Both the position numbers and the translations under genes were made by a program. A stretch of 64,000 nt of DNA, taken from positions 139,835,361 through 139,899,360 of the forward strand of contig NC_081406.1 of assembly GCF_030272615.1 (NCBI RefSeq). Reading direction: 5' to 3'. Each line of letters begins with the position of its first letter. Positions within the stretch are counted from its first letter, which is position 1. Source of the DNA: Cryptomeria japonica. Its lineage: Eukaryota; Streptophyta; Pinopsida; Cupressales; Cupressaceae. This document shows, in pieces, positions 25,067-36,934 of this stretch. Below the pieces are notes generated by a model that was not told the DNA's origin, searched no databases, and saw only the letters and a program-made list of their open reading frames with translations.

Positions 25067-26121
25067 TATAGGTCCCGGAGACAACTGAGAGGGGGGGGTG
25101 AATCAGTTGTCTAATAAATTCAAACCAAAAACTTATTAACCAACTTAATGCTTAATACCGGTAAATCAGTTAAGTATGCCAGTAGACAGTGTTAATAGTA
25201 AATTGCTATACCGGTAAGAATTAATGCATGAAACATAAGCACAAAGTCATCCACAACACATGACACCAATATTTGTACGTGGAAACCCTGTAAGGGGAAA
25301 AACCACGGTGGGAAACCTTACCCACAATCAGATGATACTACTATAGATAGTAAGTGTACAAGAGGGGTCTGCACATGCAAAAAGGCCAACAGCCTAGAGC
25401 TCACTGCTCAATCACAAATGGGAGTCACACTGACTACAGTTGGATGGTTAAATCCAATAAGAATGTACTGCACAAAATAGCATCTTCATATGCTGGATTC
25501 AGTACTGGTGTAATGTTGATATGCTTCTACAAAAACCTAACTTCACCTTCAAATGATGTCCTCGTGTATGCCTCTGCTTTATCTCGCATATACCTTTACT
25601 TAAATCTTTTTCGCATTCCACACTTGATCTTACAAATAAGATCTTACATTTATATCATACCCTAAGACCAATTTTAGTAGGTCGACTCTACAAGATATTA
25701 CAATAAAAATATTTTACAAACAATACAATATCCGATGCAATAACCTATTGAACATGTTGGCTTAATGCATTTACAACAATAATAAATCATCTCCATAGCA
25801 TGCCATGCTGATCTGGAAAAGATAAACCTATCGGTGTAACCCTAGATAACCTAGACCTATTTGCTAGTAAAAGCAAATATGCAAATAAGAATATACCAAT
25901 GATTATTATTTCAAAATAAAGTGTCCACATGATGTCTTCGACATTACCAAGTGTCTTCCATGTCATTCCAAGTACCGGTGAACATTATATCCTGCCGGTT
26001 AATCATATACCGGTAATTGTTGCACAATTTACTATTTACCGGTGAATGTTGCTGGATCTCCAAAGTAGGAATATTTAGTAGGTGTTGACATCAATGACAA
26101 AACCATACCAAAATACCAACA
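25067..26121 (-). repeat. 5' LTR of copia element B
   Basis: Partner of 15141-16196. The terminal hairpin at 25079-25112 has a perfect ten-base stem (AGACAACTGA / TCAGTTGTCT). The inner end reads TATAGG rather than TGTAGG, a G-to-A change at the LTR terminus. Confidence 0.93.
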
Positions 26122-26126
26122 TTCAC

Positions 26127-26674
26127 AATGTTATCAAAGTTTACATGGCAGAGTCTCCTATGCCATATCCAGCTATCATCAAACTTAACCATAAGACATG
26201 TACTTATATTTGCATTCAGATGAAATAGGTTACCTTTGGTCTGCATGCCGGTGGCCACCAATTCACCATCTTTTCCTTTGATTTTGCAAACTCCATTCTT
26301 GAATTCCAGAGTGAGGCCACTGTCATTCAGCTGGGCAACACTCAGAAGGTTGTGTCTAAGACCATCAACCTAGTACACATTGTCAGCACTACTCTTTCCA
26401 TTCAAAGAGATGGACCCTCTGCCTTTGCCATGCATGGTGCATCATTGCCAAAGTGAACCACACCACCATCATACTCCTCCAAGGATAGAAACTTGCTCCG
26501 ATCACTAATCATATGGTGAAAACAGCCACTGTCAATGATCCACTCATTTGAATTATCAAACAGGGAGACAAGAGCCTTCTTGTCTGACATATCTTCTTTG
26601 ACGACAACAAACATAATATCTTCATTTTCTTCATCCTCTGATTCTTCATCTGTGACACCTTCATCAACTGCCAC
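26127..26674 (-). pseudogene. Element A protease and integrase N-terminal half
   Basis: Acidic linker (EGVTDEESEDEENED), then the aspartic protease motif EWIIDSGCFHHM near 26525. After a frameshift near 26430 and a stop near 26370, the GAG-pre-integrase region follows with LRHNLLSVAQL, FDDSWIWHRRLCHVNFDNIV. The frame ends at the element B insertion point and continues at 15140. Confidence 0.88.
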
Positions 26675-27562
26675 AAAACAATTTCTCCAGTTTCCTGAAC
26701 CTTTCTAGTTTGTCTTTGTTATCGCCATTAGGACAGTTTATAGCAATATGTCCTATCCGGTTACAAGAAAAGCATTTCAAATGTAGCTTACCTTTGTATT
26801 TATCGGTTCCTTTAGGAAGCTTCCTGGCAAGGAGAGCTTCAAATGTCATCAGAATCTCCTCATCATCCATTTCTTTGCTTTGTCTAGGTTCACCACTAGT
26901 GCTAGTTTCTTTTCCTTTTCTGGATGGTATAGCAGAGGCTTTAAAAGTTGATTAAGTCTTTTGAACACTACCATCAAAACTATTTAGCTCATACGTTGTC
27001 AACTTGGCTATGATGGAGTCCAAGGATACTTTAGTCTTGTCTATTGATCTCAGCTCTTGAATAGCAGCAACCCTTATTGCATAGACCAGCAATAGGGATC
27101 TCAGGACTTTGCTTACCACAGTGGAATCTTCTATTTTACCACCTGCACTCTTGATATCTCCAACAACTGTTTTGATTCTTATACCATACTATTGAATGGT
27201 TTCACCTTCAATCATTCGCATGTCTTCAAACTTTCCTCTAAGGCTTTCTTCCTTAGCTTGTTTTACATGCTCATCACCTCCATAGATATTTCAAGAGCAT
27301 CCCATACCTCTTTGGGATTTACCTTATCTTGGACATCAATGAACTCAATATCAGATAAACTACTGATTAGGGCTTCCATGACTTGGTCATTCTCCTGTAT
27401 CTCTCTCTTTTGATCATCGATGAGAGTACTAGTAGGGGCAACATAGGGATTCTCAACATAGCTCCAATGTTGAGCACCCATGCTTTTGATGTATATCTTC
27501 ATTCTGTCTTTCCATATACTGAAATTTTCTTTGTTAAACTTTGCACCTTCCCTCTTCATCAT
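26675..27562 (-). pseudogene. Element A gag
   Basis: Starts MMKREGAKFNKENFSIWKDR. A frameshift near 27265 and stops near 27190 and 26955 break it. The second half gives AAIQELRSIDKTKVSLDSII and the CCHC knuckle CFSCNRIGHIAINC near 26765. This is the ordinary copia gag layout. Confidence 0.87.
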
Positions 27563-27619
27563 TACAACAGGATCTTTCCCTCAAGCGGTTAAGCTTACAA
27601 CACAGAGGACCTGGAGGAT

Positions 27620-27631
27620 GCTCTGATACCA
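27620..27631 (-). other. Primer-binding site of element A
   Basis: Minus-strand TGGTATCAGAGC, complementary to initiator tRNA-Met, two bases inside the 5' LTR. Confidence 0.9.
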
Positions 27632-27633
27632 AT

Positions 27634-29173
27634 TGATAACTCAATGATGAACGAATAGTACCAAACCGGTACTGAGAGGGGGGGGTGAATCAGTATAGAC
27701 AAAAGACTATCCTAAACCGGTTCAACGATAATTACTCCAAATGACTGGCAAACAGTGACACCGGTTTGAAACAGAGTGCAACCAGTAAAACCCAGAACAA
27801 TTAAAACAATCATAAACCAGTTACCCACTTAGCTTTCCACTCAGCTCAAAACTACACTACCATTTCACCCTTATGCAAGAACAGGCAATCTATCATCATA
27901 TCTTCACAATAGTCAGTTCAACATATTTTATTGACAGGCATAAAACACAGAACCATCATATGCTTAACAGGCAATAACAAAGCATCACAAGATAAAAGCA
28001 TCACACATGACACACATATTTTTCACGTGGAAACCCAACTAAGAAAAACCACGGTGGGGATGAATACCCACAAGTTGTTTTTGAACTCTTTGGAAGTTCA
28101 CTCTGTTAGGAGCCTTGTCCGGTTAAAGACATTACAAAAGGTTCTACTAGGAACCGATCATGTTAGAGATCACCCGGTTAAGGGATGGCTACAATACCCA
28201 GTTAAGGGTTAAACCCTGTTAAGGGTACCTTGTTAGAGGATTTCAAGAACTCAATAGCTAAAGGATTTCCAGAGATCTCTAGCTTTCTAGATCTCAATAA
28301 TTTCGAGTTACCCTGTTAAGGGATTTACAACAAGCCACTTATGGCTACCCTGTTAGGGGATTTTCCAACTGTTGAGGTGGTTAGAGATCAACAGGTATTA
28401 CAATGATCTGGTAACAGTACTCAATGCCAATGCAGATCCTCTTAAGCTCCTTTTCACCTTCTACAATTACATTCTGCAGGTATCACTTCTCTCCTCTGGT
28501 CTGGCAAGAATCACGTATCCCTTCCCTTGGATACTCACACACAACGTTTTTGCCAACCTGTTCTGAAAGAATCACAACATCAACCTTATAGAACAACAGA
28601 CAGGTCGGTAGCATAAACCCTAAACCCTAGACCTGTTAGGTTAAAGAATTCAAACAGTTCAATCCTGACCGTTGATCATACTGTATTGCATGCAACAGAT
28701 CTTGAATAAATCTCAAGACATTCTCCATCATTCATTATCCACCGATTTCATGGCGGCTGATAATCCATCACGCGTTTTCACCATTTACATAATTCGCACA
28801 TTCCCGAGGTAGATAGGGATAGTCTTCTTCATGCAAGATCCTTCACGTGCACAAGGCTGACGTGGCAACACGATCTGTTCTTTGTTATACTACTAACTCA
28901 TCACACAAATATCACCGATTAAGTCACACAGGCTTGAGGTACTCCAACCGGAAATCCTAAAGTGGAAACTACCTACCAACCAGTAGTCATACAATGCTTC
29001 CATGTGTTGGTTCCCATGACTACATGTCGGTTCACCTTGAACAAATATACCGCTTTACTTTGGCATATATACTGATTCTCACATATGTCGATTCTCTCTT
29101 CATATCACATATTGACATCAATGACAACATACAATATCATTATGTCCTCATACCGGTTCACATAATGCCAACA
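27634..29173 (-). repeat. 5' LTR of copia element A
   Basis: Partner of 10718-12256 over its whole length, with more scattered differences than the LTR pairs of B or C, fitting its older place in the stack. Confidence 0.93.
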
Positions 29174-31550
29174 ATGTACATATCTTTGACTATACGCCCA
29201 CTTGTATAGTTTCAATGTGTTACTTGTATGTTGGTAATTTGCCCTCTATATTTATAGGACATAATTTATAAGTTTATAGATCATTGTATGTGGCTAGGTC
29301 GACTTGACCAATATTTGTGAATATTAGTGATACCTAGATTATGTGTACTTAGCTATAAGATAACTTCACTTGTCAAAACAAAATTAGATACAAATGCAAA
29401 TTGTTGATTATCACATGTACTATGTATGTGCTAGATTCTAAGTTAGCTTTCACTAATAGCATGGAAGTGAAGGATGTGAGGAGTTATCCATGATATGATG
29501 TAAATTTTGTTTAATCGATTGTCACACTATCATGTAGGTGAAAAATTCTAGGGGCTAACCACCATATCTTAAGGTCTAGCTAAATGTCACTAGTAGCACA
29601 GAAGCAACAAATGCCAATAGCAACTCATTGTATAACACAACTTAATTGGCCTTCACCATTACCAAGCAAGTGATTAATGTCAACAGCTACCCCATACCAG
29701 CTTGAACTTGGCCAAGGCATGGAAGTGATTGATGTCAAGATCTATTGACTTGAAAGGTTTAACAACCTATGAAAATCTTATTAAATACCTTATGTGATGT
29801 GCATTGAGACACTTAATGCTTACTGTTAATGGCTACTAGTATGTAATGTTTGCTCATCATCACAGTTGATGTAAAGAATCAAGGAAAATGATGAGACTTA
29901 TGGTGTAATATGAGATGCATTGAAAAAGATTTGTTAATTGAGATGCACTTAAGAAGTAAATGTTAATTAACTAACTAATGGTGAGATGTATGCAATAAAC
30001 ACGTCCACTTCCTATTACTAGTTAGCTACTATGTATGTGTGATTCAATTATTATATACTTGTATAAAAATAATCTTAGATGTTGTGCACAGTTTTATATT
30101 TATGGCCTCGCCAATGATGACAATAAATAATATGTAATGCTTGTTTGCCATCATAAGCAATGTTGGATTGGAAAATGAATGAAACCCATGTGATATGGAA
30201 TGCACCAACATTCCTTTTTTTTTTTTAATCTTGCAATAATGCTAGAACTGCTTCCTTTTCACTAGCTAATCACTATATATAGTTGTTAGGTTATCAAGTT
30301 ATTCACATTGTATATGAATTGAGTGCTTGATTTAGTCACTATTTATGTGTGATGCATGCAATATGTGATTCCTAGAACTACTTCCTTTTCACTAGCTAAT
30401 CACTATATATATAGTTGTAAGGTTATCAGGTTATTCACATTGTATATGAATTGAGTGCTTGAATTAGTCACTATTTATATGTGATGCATGCAATAGTTAT
30501 CACAAAGTATGGGTGTAAAGTATCCATACTGTGTATATGTAAAATCTCTAAACTAGTCACCATGTGTACCTATGATGTGGGTACAGAGGAATCACCCTAT
30601 GTATAGGTTGTATATGCTTGATCTAACCTCCATGCATATCTATATTGTGTATAAGAGATAACCACCTATGTTGGAGTGACACAAGCGAAAGCTAGCCACG
30701 TGTATAAATGGTGTATGATTGAGCCAATTATAATGAGAACATGGTTTGGTGTGTTTAGCATACTAATGATGGCATGGAACCAATACTTGATTGAAATGCT
30801 ATCGATATATATTAAAATCAAAACATAAGCTCAATGAATACTCCGATTTTATCTTAGATATGAGGATGTGTTTGATATATTATTGGAGTCCGAATTATGT
30901 AACCTTTGATTTGTAAAAGAGATATATAGATTGGAACATTACAAATGAACCTTTGAGATTTGGATATGGATCTAAGGGTGACCTTGAAATTGGGAGCTTG
31001 CCACATTCTAGTGTAAGTATAAGAGGGGTAACGCACAATCGTCACCATGACCATAGTTGGAAAAGTTATTAAAGAAAAGGCTGTAACTTAGAGGTAATTA
31101 TTATAGTTAGAAAACTTGTGAAACAGGCCAACCACATAGAAATATCCAACCACATAGAAATATGTTGAAGGTACATCCACGGAGTCCGTAACCTAAATAT
31201 GGAGCCATGCATATCGTCAACCATATGTGAATGCTTAGATTGAAAATTTACTTTGAAATGGGTATCTCAAGACGTTAGTTTGAGAGTGCAACCAAGATGA
31301 ACATCTTTCCAAATGGCTAAAAAATTGGCACGGAAGGTAGAAGCACTTTCTAATCTCAAAGCTGGATCATTCCTCAAGGGAACACATAAGAAGACCACAA
31401 ACATTCAGGTTCTAATTACTTATGGAAACTGAAAATAGGTGCTAGAAGCATTTTCAAATCTCAAAGAAAAAAATAAACTACAATTATTATTAAAATCAAA
31501 AGAGTGACTAAAGGAATTAAATGTCAATTTTAAAAACAATCAAACCATCA
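29174..31550. other. AT-rich spacer, no gene seen
   Basis: No convincing coding sequence on either strand. It contains the tandem duplication at 30242-30497 and recurring TGTGTA/ATGCA-rich words, compatible with very old repeat DNA. Confidence 0.5.
30242..30497. repeat. Tandem duplication of about 130 bp
   Basis: The block beginning CTAGAACTGCTTCCTTTTC at 30242 recurs from 30372 (CTAGAACTACTTCC) and both run through GTGATGCATGCAATA. Only a few substitutions and a two-base indel separate the copies. Confidence 0.9.
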
Positions 31551-31559
31551 GCAATATGT

Positions 31560-32333
31560 TCCCTGCCACCGACGAGCTTAGTCAAGCCCAATCAAACATA
31601 CTATGGTATTCATATCCTCCGTCATTAATTTGTTGATAGTCCTTTCAGTTTCAACAAGAAGAATTTAGCGCGCCTTGCTTTCCTTAAGCTCGTGAAGCTT
31701 CAAAGTTTGATCCTGTGAACCGATGAATAACCTTACCAGCATTCATATTTCTCTGAATCTGTACTGAGATCATTCCATATGAATGCCCAGAGGATGTGTG
31801 CCATCTTCTTTTATCTGCATTTAAATGTCATAATACAAAGTTCTGATGTACTTGGCTGAAGTAGAGTTTTTATACAATTTGCATGCCACAGAATATTTAA
31901 TACCATAAAGCCATTGAAATGTCACAATTAATTAACTAGAAATAGTCGGGTAGAAATGCTACATAGTCTGCCATTATCACTTGATACGTATGAAATCTAC
32001 AAGTTTCAATGGAAATTGAAGTAAAGTCCACTTTCAAAAAACTTGTTACAAACCTAAATCTCATTCTCCAGACAAGCATGCATGCTTATTGAATCTAATC
32101 TACAAGGGACCTATATCCAGGATAAGATTAGTACAATTCACATTTTATCAAATTCATAACAGTTGTGATCCCGATAAAATGGCTCGGCATGCTTTGGTAT
32201 GATATCAGTACTGATTAGCCAGACATCCAGAAATAGTAGCATGCAACTGAAGAATCATCAGTCCTACTTTGCATGAAAAAAGATCATCCTCCAAAAATAG
32301 ATGGATAAAACTAATTTGTCAAGTGCACATACA
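31560..32333 (-). other. Probable 3' untranslated region downstream of FabZ
   Basis: Follows the FabZ stop on the minus strand. It is less AT-rich near 31560-31830 than the surrounding spacer, without an open frame of note. A transcript end could not be placed. Confidence 0.3.
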
Positions 32334-32585
32334 TTAACTATTCCCTATGGCCATCATAAATTCACCTTCACAGACTACTTCTCCACCAACATAAGCCTTC
32401 CCTTCCATCTTTGCAATACCAAAGCGTTTCTGTAACTTTACCAAATTCATGCGCATAACTAATGTGTCCCCGGCTATAACAGGTTTTCGAAACCTCACTT
32501 TGTCAACTCCTGCGAAAAAAAAGTTCTCACGTGAACCACCCTCTTCAGGCTGCAACATTACAAGGCCGCCAACTTGTGCCATTGC
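32334..32585 (-). CDS. FABZ: FabZ (3-hydroxyacyl-ACP dehydratase), last exon
   Basis: FabZ removes water from (3R)-hydroxyacyl-ACP in plastid fatty acid synthesis. The exon follows an AG acceptor (minus strand, 32587-32586) and encodes AMAQVGGLVMLQPEEGG, then FFFAGVDKVRFRKPVIAGD, LQKRFGIAKMEGKAYVGG and CEGEFMMAIGNS, ending at TAA 32334. This is the conserved hot-dog-fold C-terminal half of plant FabZ with no defects. Upstream exons of the same gene lie at 33150-33294 and 33622-33682. Confidence 0.94.
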   Translation of the reverse strand, partial: AMAQVGGLVMLQPEEGGSRENFFFAGVDKVRFRKPVIAGDTLVMRMNLVKLQKRFGIAKMEGKAYVGGEVVCEGEFMMAIGNS

Positions 32586-33149
32586 CTACACCACCAATTG
32601 TTTGCATTATAATAAACTGTAATTAGGATTCTATGTCCAATGAACAAGATAGAAACATATTGTGATAAATTTCATATAAATAATAATAAATTATATAAAA
32701 TAAACAACCTAATATTTCCTTTGCTGATTTGTTTTACTAACAAACAAGCATCTAGTTACCCAAAATAATCTCTACTTGGACAGGTTTGACTATAATCTTC
32801 CCAACATTACAGAACCCATAAAGACAACACGCTAAAATATCTTTTAAGGTGGCACATTTTATACAACAATACAATATATGCCATGACAGCTTGATAATAG
32901 AATGACTGCATTGCAATCCATTTGATGCTTTCTAAGAGAGCAAGATATATTAGAGCACTTAAATCCATTAAGATCATAAGGAATGATTGAAATATATCCG
33001 ATTCTTTTTTAATTCATTTGTATTTTAGTCTTAATCCAGCATGGTGACCTGGCTGTTACTTATTGGTCGGCAAGAAAAGGAATTTCAACAATAATCCATG
33101 TGATACATATGAGCATTCAGACAAGGCAAACATAGACAGAAAAAATTAC

Positions 33150-33294
33150 CTCTACCATAAGAACTCCTGGCATAATTGGTCTCTCAGGGAAATGGCCGGG
33201 GAAGAAATTATCATTTATGGTCACATTCTTGATGGCAACAGCACTCTGACCAGGCTTGTACTCCACCACTCGATCAACAAGCAGAAATGGAAAT
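33150..33294 (-). CDS. FABZ: FabZ exon with catalytic residues
   Basis: Flanked by AG and GT splice sites (acceptor at 33296-33295, donor at 33149-33148 on the minus strand). It encodes [33 protein letters not shown] and [14 protein letters not shown]. The catalytic histidine (GHFPERP) and glutamate (VE at the exon end) of the FabZ family are both present. Phase fits the neighbouring exons: CACAG plus A completes the arginine codon, and GAG ends in phase before GCAATG. Confidence 0.94.
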
Positions 33295-33621
33295 CTAAAT
33301 CCAAAAATGAAAAACCTTTAGCATTAGCATAACTTGTCATTTGAAATCGCAAACGCATAACTAAGATTGGTAGAGGTTTCACATGGAAAATCACATTCTA
33401 CAAAACCACTTAACCCCACACTACAGACACTAAACAAAACCTAGTGCTTTTTTGGCATAATCAACATATGGAAATCCATCACAGATTTACTTAACCATAA
33501 GCAACTGTGTAACAGAATAAAAACCCGGAAAATATAGCTCTAGATAATTTACCATTAGGCATTATCTGATTATTCTGTGCAGATGAAATAATATTAGTAT
33601 ATTAAACAAAAGGGGGTTTAC

Positions 33622-33682
33622 CTGTGGGGTAAGATATCACGAATTTGATTGATATCAAGCACCGCTGGAAATGCAGGGTACT
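33622..33682 (-). CDS. FABZ: FabZ exon (YPAFPAVLDINQIRDILPHR), 5' edge approximate
   Basis: The minus strand encodes YPAFPAVLDINQIRDILPHR, the segment that precedes FPFLLVDRV in FabZ proteins, and ends at a GT donor (33621-33620). The upstream edge is set at the first usable AG (33684-33683), but another AG lies one codon inside. The transit-peptide exon or exons were not found in the next 800 bases. They may lie beyond element F, which would then sit in a FabZ intron longer than 24 kb, or outside the window. Confidence 0.85.
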
Positions 33683-33699
33683 CTGTCATGAACCATAGT

Positions 33700-34482
33700 G
33701 AACTGTCAGAACATCACTCAGATAATCATGCTGTTAAAATTTAGATCCCCTGTTGCAAAAGTAAAATTCCAATTTATTGAAACAATACAACACATGGAAT
33801 AGCAAAGAGAATCTTCATAAATTACAGGTATTTTGCAGGACTAAATCCTTGAAAATCCTGAAATGGACTACCGCAGAAACCAATCCGTAAAATTTGGAAA
33901 ATGCATTTACATAATTTCTTACTGGTGGTTTTAAGTTTTAACCACCAAATGTATTTGGTTTGTTTTGGCATAGGATTGTGATTGGAAAAAGCACTATATT
34001 CCATTGGGATCATATGCAATGTTATCTGTGACAAATTGGGAATGCCCTAGCTGGAAATTTTTGGGAGGATATAAGGAGCTCTGGTCTGTAATTATTTTTG
34101 AAATTCATTCTCTTAACTATTATGGCTTGCAGAAGTCTAAAGTGCTGATTATTGATCTTGTTCATATGAGATGCCATTTAAATAAGTGTTTAGATCATCT
34201 TGCCAGCCTTCACATTGATCTAGATAAATGAGAAGGAAGACACTATAATGTTGGCTTTGTAACCTCAAGGCATATAATAAAATCCATCGTTCTTATAACT
34301 GGAAGAAGCAATATTTTGAGAAAAAGATTGTGGCAATTTGATATTAAGAGAATCAACCAACAGTAACTCAGCTGTCTATATGTTACTGATAATATGCATT
34401 TTCAGGAGCCAACGTCTGATTGTACAATTTGAAATTAAAAAATTCAAATGACATTCTTTGTTTTTCTTGTATGGAAGGTGAA
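33700..34482. other. Spacer or FabZ intron, nothing recognised
   Basis: AT-rich. Two short open frames (33822-34034 minus, 34004-34231 plus) show no family and overlap each other. If FabZ's first exons lie further right, this is intron. Confidence 0.5.
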
Positions 34483-34487
34483 CTTCC

Positions 34488-35702
34488 TGTTGGCAATATG
34501 CTGGAATTGTTTATGTGTTGTCATTGATGTCAACACTATGCTCCAGTTGGATATGGTTCTTTCCCGGTTGGTTACTGCTATCCCGGTTGGACTTGGTTAT
34601 CAGTGATTCTGATCCGGTACGATCAGATTGGTTGTTTCGGTTTTGGATGGTTATTCAGGTTGGTTATATACTTGTCACATTCAGTTGGTTCATGATTTGG
34701 TGCTCCGAAAGCTATCGCTTATGTTCTGGATTACTGGTTGGTATTTCCTGGTACCGGTTGGCTTTACCAGTTGGTGATATTCGATGATTTGGTTAACTGA
34801 TTTTGGTCCGGCTTATAGAAATAGTTCCTAACGTGCTAAAGGCGTTCTTGATCGTGTCCTAATTGTTTGGTGGTTTCGTATTGGCTGGCGTGATGTTTGG
34901 TGGTCCTATTTGGATCCGGTTGGTTATTCTGTGTTATTGCACTGAGGGTTTCTACCAATTGTTGAAACGTACTGATATAGGTCTTAGCGAAATTTCCGAT
35001 GGATATAATTGATTGGAAATTTGAATTAGGTCCATGCTATGTAATGTAAATCATAATATTGGTCTGGTGCTATCGTGTGATGTAATTTTTGCAATTATGG
35101 TTTATGGGTTTAGGGTTTAGCCGACCTTGTTATCAAGGTTGATGATCTGTATTTATAGGCGACTTATTCATGTAATTTGTAGATCGGTAAGGTTATGTCT
35201 GCATTATCAGAGAGAGGCAATTGTGCGAACAAGGTTATATCATTCAGCGAGACTTGAGAAGGTTTTAGTATTGCAGGGCAGACATCTGTGCTTAACCGGA
35301 ACTGTATCAAGCATTAAGAGATGCTACTTTCACAATTCATTTTCTCCGAATTGTAGTCCGATGTTTATGTAAGTCAGTGAGACTTCTTTTTGTGATGAGC
35401 AGTGAGCTCTAGGCAATTGGCCTGATTGCAAGTGCAATCCCCATTGTAATTATTTCACATACGGCTGCAGACTTATTATCTGACTGTGGGTAGGATTTGC
35501 CACCATGGTTTTTCCCTTTACCGGGTTTTCCACATCAAAAATATTGGTGTTGTGTGATCTGTGCTTTCATGCTCTATCTTTCACTATGTTGTTTATGTTG
35601 TGCTCTGGTAAATGGTTTATAATCTGCATTAATTTCTTATACTTGTGGAAAACCGATTCCCCCCCCCCCCCTAGTTTTCTCCCGGTATCAGAGATTCTAA
35701 CA
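34488..35702 (+). repeat. 5' LTR of copia element F
   Basis: Runs TGTTGGCAATATG to GATTCTAACA. It contains the conserved motif around 35502-35530 and a C-rich-loop hairpin at 35648-35679, whose stem is partly broken here but intact in the 3' LTR. Confidence 0.94.
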
Positions 35703-35704
35703 AT

Positions 35705-35715
35705 TGGTATCAGAG
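35705..35715 (+). other. Primer-binding site of element F
   Basis: TGGTATCAGAG, complementary to initiator tRNA-Met, two bases after the 5' LTR. Confidence 0.9.
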
Positions 35716-35757
35716 TGAGGTCCTCTCTACACAAGCTTAACCGCTTGAGGAGATCTG

Positions 35758-36934
35758 ATGGCATCAACTTCTACATTTAATCACTACTGGAAGGAGAGTC
35801 CCAGATTTGATGGTACAAATTACAATATATGGAAGGAGCGAATGAAGATTCATCTAAGATGTCTTGGAGCTGAAGTTTGGGAGATAACAGAGAAAAGGTA
35901 TACACCTCATCCTAATTCAAGAACTTCGGCACCTCCTAATGAGCAGAAGAAAGCTGATAATGATGTCAGAGCGAAAGAAGCATTGTTAAGTGCCCTATCA
36001 GATGAGAAGCTGTTGAATGTCATAGAACTGGAAAATGCAAAGCAGATTTGGTTGAAGCTTGAAACTCTTTATGGAGGTGACCAAGCAGTAAAGATTGCAA
36101 AACTTGAAGGTTACTGGGCGAGATGTGAAACTTTGAAGATGGAAGAAAATGAGAAGTTAAATTCTTTAATGGATAGAGTGAATGAGATTGTCATGGAAAA
36201 TCAAATGTTGCGGTGGAAATGTTAATGAGGATGAGGTTGTGTCTTACAAAATGAAGGCTACTGCAATAAATGAACTACAGACAATGTCAAATACCCCAGT
36301 TACCAGAGATACATTACTTGGGAAATTGACTGCTTTTGAACTTGAAGAACTTGGAGATCAAGGTGCTACTAAAACTAAGACTGCATATAGAGCATTTGCC
36401 TCCGATAAGCAAAAGACAAACTTAAAGGAGTTATATGCTAAAGAATTAGAAGACATTGAGAGAGAAGACAGAGAACTTGAAGAGTTGGAAGCCCTAATTG
36501 CCAGAAGAATCCCTAAAGGACTAATTAGAAGTAAGTATGAAGGAAAAGTTCCTTTTAAATGTTTTTCATGCAATAAGATTGGTCATTTTGCTTCTAGATG
36601 TCCTGAAAGAGCTGCTAGGAATCAAGAAAGATTTATGAGGAATTATAAACCTAATCTAGAATATCAAAGCACACCTAGATTTAGAAAGAATAAGGATAAA
36701 TCACGTTACTATGCTGGTGATGATGATTTTGGTATTACTGATGATGATGAACCTGTGAGTGTATCTGGTAATGGAAGCTCCGGTAAAGATTGGGTCTTTA
36801 CTGATGATGATGAACCTATGAGTGTATCCGGTAATGGAAGCTCCGGTAAGGATGATTCTCCAGAACCTGTCATTGATGTAAATCATTCTAAGGAGAAGGC
36901 TCTAGCTACTAAACTTGAAGAGAAGGATGAATGA
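35758..36934 (+). pseudogene. Element F gag
   Basis: Opens MASTSTFNHYWKESPRFDG. A frameshift near 36205 and loss of about nine codons (compare element B at its KILRGLPPA segment) precede YKMKATAINELQTM. The CCHC knuckle CFSCNKIGHFASRC lies near 36560. The following linker holds a duplicated DDDEP-SVSGNGSSGKD block. The frame ends in a TGA at 36932-36934, the same position as the TGA in element B, immediately before the protease. Confidence 0.9.

Larger units (their letters stand above)
15141..26121 (-). mobile_element. Copia retrotransposon B, inserted in element A integrase
   Basis: LTRs are 15141-16196 and 25067-26121 (about 1.06 kb, very similar by eye). The element is flanked by perfect TTCAC repeats (15136-15140, 26122-26126). 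Removing it with one TTCAC restores element A's integrase frame (DNIV to KASKIKVV). The gag-pol frame is one phase throughout, interrupted only by five nonsense codons and by element C. The near-identical LTRs and clean TSD make it younger than A. Confidence 0.95.
10718..29173 (-). mobile_element. Copia retrotransposon A (host of nested elements B and C)
   Basis: Two 1.54-kb LTRs (10718-12256 and 27634-29173) match along their length and both run TG to CA. A primer-binding site matching initiator tRNA-Met and a purine tract lie at the expected inner edges. Flanking five-base repeats are ATGCA (10713-10717) and ATGTA (29174-29178), one transition apart. Without the 10,981-bp insertion B and its duplicated TTCAC, the element is about 7.5 kb. 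Order on the minus strand is gag, protease, integrase, reverse transcriptase, RNase H, the copia order. Frameshifts and stops make it inactive. Confidence 0.93.

Noticed and set aside
25354-25665. 103-codon open frame found almost identically at 15429-15740 and 25354-25665
   Set aside because: Both lie in the two LTRs of element B on the antisense strand, so the identity comes from LTR duplication, not from coding constraint.
34515-34787. 90-codon open frame at the start of element F's LTR
   Set aside because: Inside an LTR, rich in the GGTTGG/CCGGTT words typical of these LTRs, with no counterpart domain.
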